Shown here one piece after another: positions 11,501 to 20,107 of a stretch of DNA of 64,000 bases (positions within the stretch are counted from its first letter, which is position 1; every line of letters starts with the position of its first letter). A model generated the notes under the pieces. The model ran no database searches and was not told the DNA's origin. It saw nothing but the letters and a program-made list of their open reading frames with translations. This DNA comes from Roseicyclus sediminis (lineage in GTDB: Bacteria; Pseudomonadota; Alphaproteobacteria; Rhodobacterales; Rhodobacteraceae): NCBI RefSeq assembly GCF_025515305.1, contig NZ_JAOPHT010000002.1, positions 248,001 to 312,000 on the forward strand, written 5' to 3'. Both the position numbers and the translations under genes were made by a program.

Positions 11501-11931
11501 ATCGCGACGAGGACGCCGCCATTTTTCGACGTGCCCGCCATGTTCACGTGCCGGAACACGTCGCCCGAGCGGTCGACGCCCGGCCCCTTGCCGTACCAGA
11601 GGCCGAAAACGCCGTCGAACTTCCCCTCGCCCCGAAGCTCCGCAGTCTGGCTGCCCCATAGCGCGGTGGCCGCGAGGTCTTCGTTCAGCCCCGGCTGAAA
11701 CACGACGTCGGAGGCATCGAGGTGCTTTCGTGCCCGTGCCATCTGCATGTCGACAGCCCCGAGCGGAGAGCCGCGATAGCCGGTGACAAGGCCCGCGGTG
11801 TTCAGCCCCGCTGCCCTGTCGCGTTCCTTCTGCATCAGCATGAGGCGGACGAGCGCCTGCGTGCCGTTCAGCAGAACGGGAGATTTCGAAAGATCGAAAC
11901 GGTCCTCGAGGGAAACGGACTGCACACCCAT
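8524..11931 (-). CDS. Indolepyruvate:ferredoxin oxidoreductase, fused alpha and gamma modules
   Basis: 1135 residues, a single chain combining IorA- and IorB-like parts. It oxidatively decarboxylates aryl (or branched) 2-oxo acids to acyl-CoA with ferredoxin as acceptor. The N-terminal part has the pyrimidine-binding segment TGYRGSPLGAVDMQM. WFCSGCPHNTST is near residue 430, and the TPP-binding part has GIGCHFMAKWM and GGEGANWIG. Two Cys clusters follow, near 630 (DVCEGCGDCGVQSNC) and 667 (SSCNKDFSCLKGFC), which are likely 4Fe-4S sites. From about 705 there is an IorB-like domain (VTGVGGTGVVTIGAVMAQAA). It is divergent from the LysR gene. Confidence 0.92.
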   Translation of the reverse strand: MGVQSVSLEDRFDLSKSPVLLNGTQALVRLMLMQKERDRAAGLNTAGLVTGYRGSPLGAVDMQMARARKHLDASDVVFQPGLNEDLAATALWGSQTAELRGEGKFDGVFGLWYGKGPGVDRSGDVFRHVNMAGTSKNGGVLVAMGDDHTGESSTTCHQSDWALVDAHMPVLSPAGVQEILDFGLYGYALSRYAGVWVGLKTMKDTVEATAVVDGRPDRLSFVIPDFPIPEGGLNIRLGDHWIPQEERLLGHKRFAAEAFAAANGIDRRVHGKAGARIGFVAAGKNWLDLMSALSALGIDEAEAERLGVTTYKVGQTWPLDMKSFAAWAEGLDLIVVVEEKRKLIEVQVKEAIFDDRRGRRVYGYRKGGGGEILFPSHFALDPADIAVKLGRILIEEGRETEAIRAGIARVEDARRADNAPDLAVRTPWFCSGCPHNTSTKVPEDARAGAGIGCHFMAKWMDRNTEAYTHMGGEGANWIGEAPFSTRKHVFQNLGEGTYNHSGIMAIRAALASKANITYKILFNDAVAMTGGQHNEGDLDPARIARELQAMGVENIALVYDPKEEIDWSRYPSGLERHERDDLMPVQEKYQEIPGVSAIIYVQTCAAEKRRRRKRGTFPDPDRRVFINTDVCEGCGDCGVQSNCVSIVPVETELGRKRAIDQSSCNKDFSCLKGFCPSFVTLEGATIRKQATAQVDLSGLPEPSLPAIQGTHNVLVTGVGGTGVVTIGAVMAQAAQIDGKGVGMIEMAGLAQKGGAVWIHLRLAERPEDIGAVRVGLGEAHAVIGGDLVVTGGAKTLGLMRTGQTGAAVNSHEIITGAFTRDTEFRIPGHDLEIALQARLRDRLALFDATELARVLLGDSIFSNMMVFGAAWQMGLIPLSHAAILEAIRLNGAAVEKNAQAFEMGRWAVLNPEAARRLPTSGVVEKPKTLEEKIAFRADHLAAYQGRRLARRYRKLVDGIGDPRLKEAVAKGYHKLLAYKDEYEVARLHLATEEKARAEFEGDFRMKFHLAPPLLPGRDAAGRPRKREFGPWMMRLYPVLAKMKALRGTPFDPFGYSAERRMERKLIRQYEADMADMLPKAAPATLDALVALAELPLTIRGFGPVKERNAEKAARQREDLIAMLRSGGAPLAQAAE

Positions 11932-11976
11932 CTTGGCACCTCCCTGCCGGTCATGGTTCGCGCTTTTCCGGATTAT

Positions 11977-11995
11977 AGGTCAAAAATACTGACCT
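11977..11995. promoter_or_regulatory. Perfect palindrome, candidate LysR operator
   Basis: AGGTCA-N7-TGACCT is a perfect inverted repeat containing a T-N11-A LysR box (TCA-N7-TGA). It lies 45 bases upstream of the oxidoreductase start and 92 bases upstream of the divergent LysR gene, as expected for an autoregulatory shared operator. A second short palindrome, ACCTG-AAAA-CAGGT (11992-12005), overlaps its right arm. A third, CGGGTT-GAA-AACCCG, is at 12030-12044. The assignment to this LysR protein is inferred from position. Confidence 0.55.
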
Positions 11996-12086
11996 GAAAA
12001 CAGGTTTTACATGGGGAGTGTTTCACCTTCGGGTTGAAAACCCGGCCCGGCTCTATATCCATTTGAAAGCGCTTTGAGGCACGGAT

Positions 12087-13040
12087 ATGCGGGCGCAGAC
12101 AGGGAGCAAGGCCTTGGACTGGGACAAACTGCGCATCTTCCACGCCGTCGCCGACGCGGGCAGCCTCACGCATGCCGGCGACACGCTGCATCTAAGCCAG
12201 TCGGCCGTCAGCCGGCAGATTCGGTCGCTGGAAGAGAATCTGAACACCACGCTCTTTCACCGCCATGCGCGGGGCCTGATCCTGACCGAACAGGGCGAGC
12301 TTCTCTTCGACGCGACGCGGCACATGTCCAAACGGCTCGAAGCCGCCGCGGCCCGCATCCGCGATTCGGAGGAGGAGGTCTTCGGCGAATTGCGGGTGAC
12401 CACGACGATCGGGTTCGGCTCGCTCTGGCTGGCACCGCGCCTGCCGGCGCTTTACGAGAAATACCCCGACCTCAAGATCGACCTGATGCTGGAGGAACGT
12501 CTGCTCGACCTGCCCATGCGCGAGGCCGACGTGGCGATCCGCATGAAGGAACCCAGCCAGGCCGACCTCATCCGGCGGCGGCTCATGTCGATCAACATGC
12601 GCCTCTACGCCTCGCCCCGGTATCTCGCCGCGCGCGGCACGCCCGATACGCTGGACGGTCTGCGGGACCACCGCCTGATCAGCCAGAACGCGACCTCGGC
12701 GCAGGTGTCGGCGGGCGCGATCCTCGTGCGGGAACTGATGAGCTACGACATCGGGAGCCATCTGACGGTGAACAACTATTTCGGCGTCCTGCAGGGCGTC
12801 ATCCACGATCTCGGGATAGGTGTCCTGCCCGATTACCTGACCCAGGATTTCCCCGAACTGGTCCGTGTCCTGCCGGATGTGGAATCGAGCGAGGTGCCGG
12901 TCTTCCTCGCCTATCCCGAGGAACTGCGGCAGTCCAAGCGCATCGAGGTCTTCCGCGATTTCGTGACCGAGGAGGTCATCGCCTACCGCCGCCGTCAGAA
13001 AGAGGCCGCGGCCGAGGGATTGCCCCCGCCGGAAGGCTGA
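12087..13040 (+). CDS. LysR-family transcriptional regulator
   Basis: 317 residues. The winged-helix N terminus has KLRIFHAVADAGSLTHAGDTL and LSQSAVSRQIRSLEENLNTTLFHRH (residues 14-60). A substrate-binding domain follows from about residue 95 (FGELRVTTTIGFGSLWLAPRLP). The C-terminal tail is charged and Ala/Pro-rich. The gene is divergent from the indolepyruvate oxidoreductase across a 155-base spacer rich in palindromes, so it is the best candidate regulator of that gene. The co-inducer, perhaps an aromatic or branched oxo acid, cannot be read from sequence. Confidence 0.9.
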   Translation: MRAQTGSKALDWDKLRIFHAVADAGSLTHAGDTLHLSQSAVSRQIRSLEENLNTTLFHRHARGLILTEQGELLFDATRHMSKRLEAAAARIRDSEEEVFGELRVTTTIGFGSLWLAPRLPALYEKYPDLKIDLMLEERLLDLPMREADVAIRMKEPSQADLIRRRLMSINMRLYASPRYLAARGTPDTLDGLRDHRLISQNATSAQVSAGAILVRELMSYDIGSHLTVNNYFGVLQGVIHDLGIGVLPDYLTQDFPELVRVLPDVESSEVPVFLAYPEELRQSKRIEVFRDFVTEEVIAYRRRQKEAAAEGLPPPEG

Positions 13041-13112
13041 AAACCCATCCCTTTCGATGTGTGCTATGCGCCACAGGAATAGCGGGATTGCGGCAGCGCG
13101 GCAGGTTTTGCC

Positions 13113-13141
13113 TTGATCGTTCAAAAGCTGCTGCCTATTTC
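13113..13141 (+). promoter_or_regulatory. Promoter of the 13.1-kb RNA unit
   Basis: TTGATC (13113-13118), a 17-base spacer and TATTTC (13136-13141) resemble a sigma-70 promoter. The same bases can also be read as CTTGAT-N16-CCTATTT, close to heat-shock (RpoH-type) promoters. It would start transcription around 13147, at the foot of the structured RNA. This is a motif match only. Confidence 0.45.
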
Positions 13142-13146
13142 AGCAT

Positions 13147-13225
13147 CAATGAGGCAACGCGGGCAACCGCAGCTTCATTACCTCCCTGTTGGACTTTGGC
13201 CGAGATTCGTCTCGGCCTTTTTTTT
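13147..13225 (+). ncRNA. Candidate sRNA with exposed CCUCCC (anti-Shine-Dalgarno) and UUCG terminator
   Basis: About 79 bases. An 8-pair stem AATGAGGC/GCTTCATT (13148-13155/13172-13179, one G-U pair) encloses GCGG-GCAA-CCGC, a stem capped by a GNRA tetraloop. ACCTCCCTGTTGGACTTT follows as an apparently single-stranded linker with CCTCCC at 13181-13186. A perfect terminator GGCCGAGA-TTCG-TCTCGGCC plus eight T ends the unit at 13225. A promoter-like pair lies just upstream. CU-rich loop motifs of this sort occur in CcsR/cuckoo-type sRNAs of Rhodobacteraceae. The GNAT gene begins 18 bases downstream. Confidence 0.65.
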
Positions 13226-13243
13226 GGTTGAACAGGCGGACGG

Positions 13244-13732
13244 ATGGTTTCCCAGGTCGAAACAAACCCGGCGGATTTCTCGGCGTTCGCGCCGCTCCAT
13301 GCGCTTTTGTCGGACGCCTTCGCCTACATGGCCGCGTGGATCGATCCCCCTTCCTCCATGACGCGGCTCACTGTCGACGGGGTCGAGGACAAGGCCCGCA
13401 CCGAAGACCTTTTCGTGGTCCGAGAGGACGGGCGCCCGGTGGCCTGCCTTTTCGGCACGCCCACGGATGACGCCTACTACATCGGCAAGCTGGCCGTGAC
13501 GCAAAGCCATCGGGGCCAGGGGCTTGCCCGCGCATTGGTCGAGGCCGCCGCCGCGCGGGCGCGCGACCTGAACCTCCATGCGCTGGAACTCCAGTCGCGG
13601 GTCGAACTGGTCGAGAACCACGCCACCTTCGCCGCCCTCGGCTTTGTCGAGATCGGCCGGACGGCGCATGCGGGCTACGACCGGCCGACATCGATCACCT
13701 TCCGCCGTCCCCTGCCCCGTGGTCCGGCCTGA
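13244..13732 (+). CDS. GNAT-family N-acetyltransferase
   Basis: 162 residues. The acetyl-CoA-binding motif A is at LAVTQSHRGQGLARALVEAAAARAR (about residues 82-106; the R/Q-x-x-G-x-G/A core is RGQGLA). Motif B is the C-terminal HATFAALGFVEIGRTAHAGYDRPTSITF. The protein is a single-domain acetyltransferase whose substrate (a small molecule or a protein N terminus) is unknown. It follows the sRNA terminator and precedes purL by 78 bases. Confidence 0.85.
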   Translation: MVSQVETNPADFSAFAPLHALLSDAFAYMAAWIDPPSSMTRLTVDGVEDKARTEDLFVVREDGRPVACLFGTPTDDAYYIGKLAVTQSHRGQGLARALVEAAAARARDLNLHALELQSRVELVENHATFAALGFVEIGRTAHAGYDRPTSITFRRPLPRGPA

Positions 13733-13810
13733 CACTTCGGCGCAGCATGCCCGCACCTCTTCCAACCGCGCGGCGCTTCGCCTAAGAAACGGCCAGCCTG
13801 AGGGGACCAC

Positions 13811-15970
13811 ATGACCGAACCAGCCATCACGCCCGATCTCATCGCGGCCCACGGCCTGAAGCCCGACGAATACGACCGGATCCTGGAGATCATCGGACGC
13901 GAGCCGACCTTCACCGAGCTGGGCATATTCTCGGCGATGTGGAACGAGCACTGTTCCTACAAGTCCTCGAAGAAATGGCTTCGCACCCTGCCGACCGAGG
14001 GGCCGCAGGTGATCTGCGGGCCGGGCGAGAATGCGGGGATCGTCGACATCGGCGACGGCCAGGCGGTGGTCTTCAAGATGGAAAGCCACAACCACCCCTC
14101 CTACATCGAGCCGCACCAGGGCGCGGCCACGGGCGTCGGCGGCATCCTACGCGACGTCTTCACCATGGGCGCGCGGCCCGTCGCTGCGATGAACGCGCTG
14201 AGCTTCGGGGAAAAGGACCACCCCAAGACCCGGGCTCTCGTGCATGGCGTCGTGGAGGGGATCGGCGGCTACGGCAACTGCTTCGGCGTGCCCACGATCG
14301 GCGGCGAGACGCGGTTCCACCCGGCCTACAACGGCAATTGCCTGGTCAACGCCTTCGCGGCCGGCCTCGTGGACGCGGACCGGATATTCTATTCCGCCGC
14401 CTCGGGTGTCGGGATGCCCGTGGTCTATCTCGGCGCGAAGACGGGCCGCGACGGCGTCGGCGGCGCCACCATGGCCAGCGCCGAGTTCGACGACACGATC
14501 GAGGAAAAGCGCCCGACGGTTCAGGTCGGCGACCCCTTCACCGAGAAGCGCCTGCTCGAGGCCTGCCTCGAGCTGATGGAAACGGGCGCGGTCATCTCGA
14601 TCCAGGACATGGGGGCCGCGGGCCTCACCTGTTCGGCGGTCGAGATGGGCGACAAGGGCCGTCTCGGCATCCGGCTGACCCTCGACCACGTGCCGCAGCG
14701 CGAAACCGGCATGACCGCCTACGAGATGATGCTGTCCGAAAGCCAGGAGCGCATGCTGATGGTGCTGCGCCCCGAGAAGGAGGAGGAGGCGCGCGCGGTC
14801 TTCGAGAAATGGGATCTCGACTTCGCGATCGTGGGCGAGACCATCCCCGAGGACCGTTTCATCATTGTCCACGGAAACGAAACGAAGGCGGACCTCCCGC
14901 TGTCCAAGCTTTCCTCCGAGGCGCCGGAATACGACCGGCCCTGGATCGAGACGCCCGCGCCCCCGGAACTGGAACCCGTCCCCGAGATCGACCCGGTCGA
15001 TGCGCTGCGGGCGCTCGTCACCTCGCCCAATTATTGCTCCCGCGCGTGGATCTACACCCAGTACGACCACATGGTCATGGCCGACACCGTGGTGCCCCCG
15101 GGCCTCGGCGCGGGCGTGGTGCGCGTGCACGGCACACAGAAGGCGCTGGCCTTCACCTCGGACGTGACGCCGCGCTACGTGAAGGCGAACCCGGTCGAGG
15201 GCGGCAAGCAGGCGGTGGCCGAGGCCTTCCGCAACCTCTGTTCCGTGGGCGCGCGGCCGCTCGCCACCACCGACAACCTCAATTTCGGCAACCCCGAGAA
15301 GCCCGAGATCATGGGGCAGTTCGTGGGCGCGATCAAAGGCATCGGCGCGGCGTGCAAGGCGCTCGACATGCCCATCGTCTCCGGCAATGTCAGCCTCTAC
15401 AACGAGACCGACGGCCAGGCGATCCTGCCCACGCCCACCATCGGTGCGGTGGGCCTGCTCGACACGCTGGACGACCTGATCGGCGACACGATCCGCGAGG
15501 GGCATGTCCTTCTGCTCGTGGGCGAGACGCAAGGGCATCTGGGATGCTCCGCGCTTCTGTGGGAGGTGTTCAACCGCGAGGACGGCGACGCGCCGCCCGT
15601 CGACCTCGAGGTCGAGCGGCGAAACGGGGAATTCGTGCGCGCCAACCGCCAGTGGATCAACGCCTGCACCGACCTGTCCGACGGGGGCCTCGCGCTCGCC
15701 GCCTTCGAGATGGCGGTGGTGGGGGGCACGGGCCTGACCCTCGACGCGGCCGACACCGCGACGCTGTTCGGCGAGGATCAGGGGCGCTACCTGATCTCCA
15801 CCAGCTTCGACAAGGCGGAGGCGCTGATGGTGGCGGCGGGCCAGGCGGGTGTCACGCTCACGACGGTGGGCAAGGTCGGCGGCGATGCGATCCGCTTCGG
15901 CACCTCCTCCGCCCCGCTCGACGAGCTGCGCGAGGTCTGGTCGGGCGCTTTCGCCGCCCATTTCGGTTGA
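13811..15970 (+). CDS. purL: Phosphoribosylformylglycinamidine synthase subunit PurL
   Basis: 719 residues, the size of small PurL that works with PurQ and PurS. It converts FGAR, ATP and glutamine-derived ammonia to FGAM in purine synthesis. Visible hallmarks are [54 protein letters not shown] and MGAAGLTCS in the first half. The second half has [22 protein letters not shown]-like spacing and [14 protein letters not shown]. purQ and purS are not in the window. A GAGGGGACC Shine-Dalgarno precedes the ATG. bolA starts 66 bases downstream. Confidence 0.97.
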   Translation: MTEPAITPDLIAAHGLKPDEYDRILEIIGREPTFTELGIFSAMWNEHCSYKSSKKWLRTLPTEGPQVICGPGENAGIVDIGDGQAVVFKMESHNHPSYIEPHQGAATGVGGILRDVFTMGARPVAAMNALSFGEKDHPKTRALVHGVVEGIGGYGNCFGVPTIGGETRFHPAYNGNCLVNAFAAGLVDADRIFYSAASGVGMPVVYLGAKTGRDGVGGATMASAEFDDTIEEKRPTVQVGDPFTEKRLLEACLELMETGAVISIQDMGAAGLTCSAVEMGDKGRLGIRLTLDHVPQRETGMTAYEMMLSESQERMLMVLRPEKEEEARAVFEKWDLDFAIVGETIPEDRFIIVHGNETKADLPLSKLSSEAPEYDRPWIETPAPPELEPVPEIDPVDALRALVTSPNYCSRAWIYTQYDHMVMADTVVPPGLGAGVVRVHGTQKALAFTSDVTPRYVKANPVEGGKQAVAEAFRNLCSVGARPLATTDNLNFGNPEKPEIMGQFVGAIKGIGAACKALDMPIVSGNVSLYNETDGQAILPTPTIGAVGLLDTLDDLIGDTIREGHVLLLVGETQGHLGCSALLWEVFNREDGDAPPVDLEVERRNGEFVRANRQWINACTDLSDGGLALAAFEMAVVGGTGLTLDAADTATLFGEDQGRYLISTSFDKAEALMVAAGQAGVTLTTVGKVGGDAIRFGTSSAPLDELREVWSGAFAAHFG

Positions 15971-16036
15971 GCGCGGCTTGCGCGACGACGGCGCCGTCTC
16001 TACATTTTCCGAGAGAAGAAGTCAGGAACCCGACGC

Positions 16037-16273
16037 ATGCCCATCACCGCCCACGAGATCGAGAAGCTGATCCGCGAGAGCTTTCCGGACGCGAAGATCA
16101 CCGTTGAAGGCGATGACGGCGCCCATTTCGCCGCCCAGGTCGTCGACGAGAGCTTTCGCGGCATGAACCGGGTGCAGCAACAGCGCGCCGTCTATGCCGC
16201 GCTGAAGGGCAAGATGGATGGCAGCCAGGGCGAGTTGCACGCGCTGGCCCTGACGACGAAGGCACCGGATTGA
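16037..16273 (+). CDS. bolA: BolA-family protein
   Basis: 78 residues. The fold is recognisable from [33 protein letters not shown] near the N terminus, followed by [17 protein letters not shown] and [10 protein letters not shown]. BolA proteins bind 2Fe-2S clusters jointly with CGFS monothiol glutaredoxins. The His in the HALAL segment is a usual cluster ligand. The partner glutaredoxin gene is 16 bases downstream on the same strand, so this is the conserved BolA-Grx pair involved in Fe-S handling and iron sensing. Confidence 0.93.
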   Translation: MPITAHEIEKLIRESFPDAKITVEGDDGAHFAAQVVDESFRGMNRVQQQRAVYAALKGKMDGSQGELHALALTTKAPD

Positions 16274-16289
16274 AAAGGAAACGGCAGAA

Positions 16290-16649
16290 ATGACCGCCGA
16301 AGAGACCATCAGGAAAACCGTCACCGACAACGACGTGGTGCTGTTCATGAAGGGCACCAAGATGATGCCGCAATGCGGCTTCTCCAGCCGGGTCGCCGGG
16401 GTGCTGAATTACATGGGCGTCGAATTCCAGGACGTGAACGTGCTGGCCGACGAGGGTATCCGCCAGGGGATCAAGGAGTTTTCCGACTGGCCGACGATCC
16501 CGCAGCTCTACGTCAAGGGCGAGTTCGTGGGCGGCTGCGATATCGTGACCGAGATGACGCTCTCGGGCGAACTCGACCAGCTGTTCGAGGACAAGGGCGT
16601 GTCCTTCGACAAGGAAGCCGCCGACAAGATCCGCGAAGCGAACGCCTGA
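16290..16649 (+). CDS. grxD: Monothiol glutaredoxin, Grx4 type
   Basis: 119 residues with the signature CGFS active site (PQCGFSSRV, around residues 29-37) and the glutathione-binding segments [24 protein letters not shown]. It is a single-domain monothiol glutaredoxin, expected to carry or transfer 2Fe-2S clusters together with BolA from the gene immediately upstream, rather than to act as a disulfide reductant. A strong terminator follows at 16676. Confidence 0.96.
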   Translation: MTAEETIRKTVTDNDVVLFMKGTKMMPQCGFSSRVAGVLNYMGVEFQDVNVLADEGIRQGIKEFSDWPTIPQLYVKGEFVGGCDIVTEMTLSGELDQLFEDKGVSFDKEAADKIREANA

Positions 16650-16675
16650 AGTCATGGACACAGGCCGTTGTCATG

Positions 16676-16706
16676 CGCGAGGGGCACGCCCCTCGCGTTT
16701 GCGTTT
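16676..16706 (+). terminator. Intrinsic terminator after grxD
   Basis: A perfect 9-pair stem CGCGAGGGG/CCCCTCGCG with a 4-base loop, followed by TTTGCGTTT. It lies 26 bases after the grxD stop and closes the GNAT-purL-bolA-grxD run. Confidence 0.75.
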
Positions 16707-16840
16707 GCAGCAGGCGGTTACTCGGCCCGGCGGGGTTTCGCCGAAATCGTGCTTTCGCCCGGCCTCTTGAGCCACGCCCATTTACGCCGCGACGCAGAAA
16801 CGTCTAGGCTCAGGCCCGGGGGCGCTCGCAAGGGTCGCTC

Positions 16841-17746
16841 ATGTCCTGCCACATCGTGGTTCACGCCCGTTCCCTGCCGTTCATCCGGCGGAACGTCGAA
16901 TTTCTCGTCGACGAACTCGCCCGGCATCACGGGGGCGCGCATCTGTTGACCGTCGAGGCGACGCTCGACGAGGCCCGCATCCCCGCCCCCTCCATCGTCT
17001 ACGTGATCGGCGAAGGGCTTCCGCCATTCATGCGGCGTCCGGGGCTGTTCTACGTCTACGTGAATTTCTCCGTCGTGGCCTTCATCGGCAATCCGCTCCT
17101 TCTGTCGCCGCGGGGCGCACGCCTGATCCTAAGGAAACGGCGGCTGATGGCGCAGAAATTGCCGCTGGCCGATGTGCTGCTGGATTACTACCCGGCGCAG
17201 ACCCGCGTGCTGCAGCGGCGGCTCGCCAAGCCTGTCCTCGGGTTCCTGCCCTGCAGCAAGGGTTCGCAGGAGGCCGACCTGCCCATGGCGGCACGGGACT
17301 TCGACCTCTGTTTCGTGGGCGCGATCTCGCCCCGCCGGCAACGGGTGCTGGAGGCGGCGCAGGCGGCGGGACTGCGCCTCAGCCCGCATGACGGGGCGGA
17401 TCTCGAGGATCTGACGGCGCGTTCGCGGCTGACGCTGAACCTCCACATGCAGGCCTCGAACCACCTCGAGATCCCGCGGATCGTCGGCTCGCTTTCCACG
17501 GCGACACCGGTCATCACCGAAAGAAGCTTCGGGCTGGCCGAGATGTTCGGCGGCCGGGTCGGGACGGTGCAGGAGGCGCGGATCGGGGCGCTCGTGCCGC
17601 TCGCGGAACGCCTGCTGGCGGACATGTCCGGGCTGGAGGCGTTGCGGGCGGAGGCGCGGCAAGCATTCGACGGCTATCGCCGTCGCGCGTCGGCCATGCT
17701 GGCGGAGGCCGCGACCGAGATCGGGGCGCGCGCGCGCGCGGACTGA
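16841..17746 (+). CDS. Glycosyltransferase-like protein of unknown specificity
   Basis: 301 residues with no signal peptide. The C-terminal half resembles GT1-like/CgeB-type nucleotide-sugar proteins: RDFDLCFVGAISPRRQRVLEAAQAAG (about residues 148-173), then LNLHMQASNHLEIPRIVGSLSTATPVITE, where a family Glu typically contacts the nucleotide. The N-terminal half has YVIGEGLPPFMRRPGLFYVYVNF and no obvious acceptor motif. It stands alone between two terminated units on opposite strands. Assignment is by motif shape only; the donor and acceptor are unknown. Confidence 0.55.
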   Translation: MSCHIVVHARSLPFIRRNVEFLVDELARHHGGAHLLTVEATLDEARIPAPSIVYVIGEGLPPFMRRPGLFYVYVNFSVVAFIGNPLLLSPRGARLILRKRRLMAQKLPLADVLLDYYPAQTRVLQRRLAKPVLGFLPCSKGSQEADLPMAARDFDLCFVGAISPRRQRVLEAAQAAGLRLSPHDGADLEDLTARSRLTLNLHMQASNHLEIPRIVGSLSTATPVITERSFGLAEMFGGRVGTVQEARIGALVPLAERLLADMSGLEALRAEARQAFDGYRRRASAMLAEAATEIGARARAD

Positions 17747-17794
17747 CGCCGCGCGGCGCCGGCCCTGCGCTGCAATCCGGGGGGGCGGCACGGG

Positions 17795-18574
17795 TCAGGA
17801 ACACCCGTCCGGAGGCCCCTGCTCACGCTCGATCGCGACGAGGCGCGCAAGCGTCGCGCGCGGCTGTGCGCCGACCACGATCGTGCGGCCGACGACAAGG
17901 CCGGGCGTGCCGGGAAGCCCGAGCAGTCGCGCCAGCACACGGTCCTCAACCAGTTGTGCCTGCACCGCCAGGCCGTCCCAGTCGCGCAGGAAATCCGCCA
18001 CGTCGAGGCCCTGGCCTTCGGCCAGCCGGGCAAGGCCGGTCCGATCCTCGGGAACGGGGCGGACCCGAAGATGCGCGCGCATCGCATCGGCGGCACCCTG
18101 TCGCCCGGCGGCAAGGATGACCCGGGCCGCCGCCTCGGAGCGGGGTCCGAAAACCGGGAACTCGCGGGTGCGAAGCGCCATCGCGCCGGGGTCCTCGTCG
18201 GTCATTGCCGAAAGGGTCGCTTCGAGCGCCCGGCAACTGGGGCAGCGGATGTCGGTGAAATAGGTCACGGGAACCGGGCCGTCTCCGGCCCATGGCAGGC
18301 CGAGCGCGGCGCAGGGGTCGGCGGCGAGGCGCGCGGCCGTCGCTTCGTCCCCCGGCGGGAATACCGTGTCGAGGCCCGCGAGAAGCGCGCCACCCGCAAG
18401 GCCGCCCGACGCCGCGCCTTCGGCCACCAGACGGCGGAGCGGCGGCATCCGGGGCATGTCCGCAAACGCGATTTCGGGTGTGCGAAAGGCCGACCAGGGT
18501 CGCGCCATCACCAGCGCCGCGGCGCCCAGGACCGCCCCGATCCGCAGAAGGTTCCGCCGCGTCGATCCGGCCAT
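17795..18574 (-). CDS. DsbA/thioredoxin-like periplasmic thiol oxidoreductase
   Basis: 259 residues. The N terminus STRRNLLRIGAVLGAAALVMA looks like a Tat or Sec export signal. The redox motif is Cys111-Pro-Ser-Cys114 (TDIRCPSCRALEA), with a cis-Pro region GTPGLVVG near the C terminus. It fits the DsbA/DsbG-like disulfide exchange family. It starts 2 bases after the der stop on the same strand, so it is probably co-transcribed. I took ATG 18574 because longer readings run far into der. No dsbB is nearby. Confidence 0.8.
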   Translation of the reverse strand: MAGSTRRNLLRIGAVLGAAALVMARPWSAFRTPEIAFADMPRMPPLRRLVAEGAASGGLAGGALLAGLDTVFPPGDEATAARLAADPCAALGLPWAGDGPVPVTYFTDIRCPSCRALEATLSAMTDEDPGAMALRTREFPVFGPRSEAAARVILAAGRQGAADAMRAHLRVRPVPEDRTGLARLAEGQGLDVADFLRDWDGLAVQAQLVEDRVLARLLGLPGTPGLVVGRTIVVGAQPRATLARLVAIEREQGPPDGCS

Positions 18575-18576
18575 CC

Positions 18577-20043
18577 CTATCCCTTCTTCGTCGCGCCCTT
18601 CCGCACGTGTTTCGACAGCCGCGAGGGCGTCGACTTCTTCCGGTCCTTGTAGGGGTTCTGGTCGGCCTGTGACCGCATCCAGAGCCGGATCGGCGTGCCC
18701 GGCATGTCGAAATCCGCGCGCAGCCCGTTCACGAGGTAGCGCGTGTAGCTGGCGGGAACCTTGTCGGGATGCGAGCACATGACGACGAAGCCCGGCGGCC
18801 GCGTCTTGGCCTGGGTCATGTAGCGCAGCTTGATCCGGCGGCCTCCCGGGGCGGGCGGAGGATGCGCCTCGGTCATCGCGGCGAGCCAGCGGTTGAGCTG
18901 CGCCGTGGTGACCCGGCGATTCCAGGTCTCGTGAGCCTTGATGATCGCGGCGTGGAGCCGGTCTATGCCCTTGCCGGTGATCGCCGAGACCGTGACGAGC
19001 GGTGCGCCCTTCAGCTGCGGCAGCAGCGTCTCGAACCCGTCGCGCAGCGCCTTCAGCTTTTCCTGCTTCTCGTCTTCGAGATCCCACTTGTTGACCGCCA
19101 CGACGACCGCCCTGCCCTCGCGCTCGGCCAGGTCGGCGATCCGCAGATCCTGGGTCTCGAACGGGATCGCCGCGTCGAGAAGGACGACGACGACCTCGGC
19201 GAACTTGACCGCGCGCAGGCCGTCGGCGACCGACAGTTTCTCAAGCTTTTCCTGCACCTTGGCACGCTTGCGCATGCCGGCGGTGTCGAAGATGCGCATC
19301 GGCGTGCCGTCCCATGTGACGGGCACTGCAATGGCGTCGCGGGTGATCCCGGCCTCGGGGCCGGTCAGCAGGCGCTCCTCGCCGAGGATGCGGTTGATGA
19401 GGGTGGACTTGCCGGCGTTGGGCCGTCCGATGACGGCGATCCGAAGCGGCCGGTCGACGGTGATCGGGCGCGGGCCTTCGTCCTCGGTGTCGTCGGAGAC
19501 ATCGACATCGGTCTCGGGCTCGTCGGGCTCCGGGGCGCGGGCCTCCGTCTCCTCGATCAGGGGGGCGAGTATGGCGGCAAGCTCCCCCATCCCTTCGCCG
19601 TGTTCCGCCGAAAGCGCGAGGGGCTCGCCGAGGCCAAGCTCCCACGCCTCGATCAGGCCGGCATCGGCGGCGCGTCCCTCGGCCTTGTTGGCGGCAAGGA
19701 TCACGGGGCGGCCCGAACGGCGCAGGATCTCGGCGAAGACGCGGTCGTTCGCGGTCAGGCCCGCGCGCGCATCGATCAGGAAAAGGCTGGCATCGGCCAT
19801 CGACACGGCGCGTTCCGTCAGCCGCCGCATGCGCCCCTGCAGGCTGTCGTCCGTGGCATCCTCGAGCCCCGCGGTATCGACCACCGTGAAGTTGAGCGGC
19901 CCGAGCCGCGCCTGCCCCTCGCGCAGGTCTCGCGTGACGCCTGGCTGGTCGTCGACAAGCGCGAGCTTGCGCCCGACGAGACGGTTGAAAAGCGTGGACT
20001 TGCCGACATTGGGCCGTCCGACGATGGCGAGGGTGAAGCTCAT
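18577..20043 (-). CDS. der: Ribosome-assembly GTPase Der (EngA)
   Basis: 488 residues with two tandem GTPase domains and a KH-like tail, the unique Der layout. Domain 1 has [25 protein letters not shown] and AANKAEG. Domain 2 has [42 protein letters not shown] and NKWDLE. The tail has [20 protein letters not shown]. It is essential for 50S assembly. The start at 20043 ([15 protein letters not shown]) is the family N terminus; ATG 20079 is possible but would add an atypical peptide. Confidence 0.97.
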   Translation of the reverse strand: MSFTLAIVGRPNVGKSTLFNRLVGRKLALVDDQPGVTRDLREGQARLGPLNFTVVDTAGLEDATDDSLQGRMRRLTERAVSMADASLFLIDARAGLTANDRVFAEILRRSGRPVILAANKAEGRAADAGLIEAWELGLGEPLALSAEHGEGMGELAAILAPLIEETEARAPEPDEPETDVDVSDDTEDEGPRPITVDRPLRIAVIGRPNAGKSTLINRILGEERLLTGPEAGITRDAIAVPVTWDGTPMRIFDTAGMRKRAKVQEKLEKLSVADGLRAVKFAEVVVVLLDAAIPFETQDLRIADLAEREGRAVVVAVNKWDLEDEKQEKLKALRDGFETLLPQLKGAPLVTVSAITGKGIDRLHAAIIKAHETWNRRVTTAQLNRWLAAMTEAHPPPAPGGRRIKLRYMTQAKTRPPGFVVMCSHPDKVPASYTRYLVNGLRADFDMPGTPIRLWMRSQADQNPYKDRKKSTPSRLSKHVRKGATKKG

Positions 20044-20107
20044 GGGGCTTGGATCCGGTGAGGCGAAGGAGAACGCCATATCGCAAGCACCGCGCGTTGG
20101 AAACACC

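Noticed and set aside
8317-11661. A 1114-codon open frame on the + strand opposite the indolepyruvate oxidoreductase
   Set aside because: It is the complementary shadow of a high-GC gene. The predicted peptide is Arg/Ala/His-rich without family motifs, whereas the minus strand encodes all expected oxidoreductase motifs.
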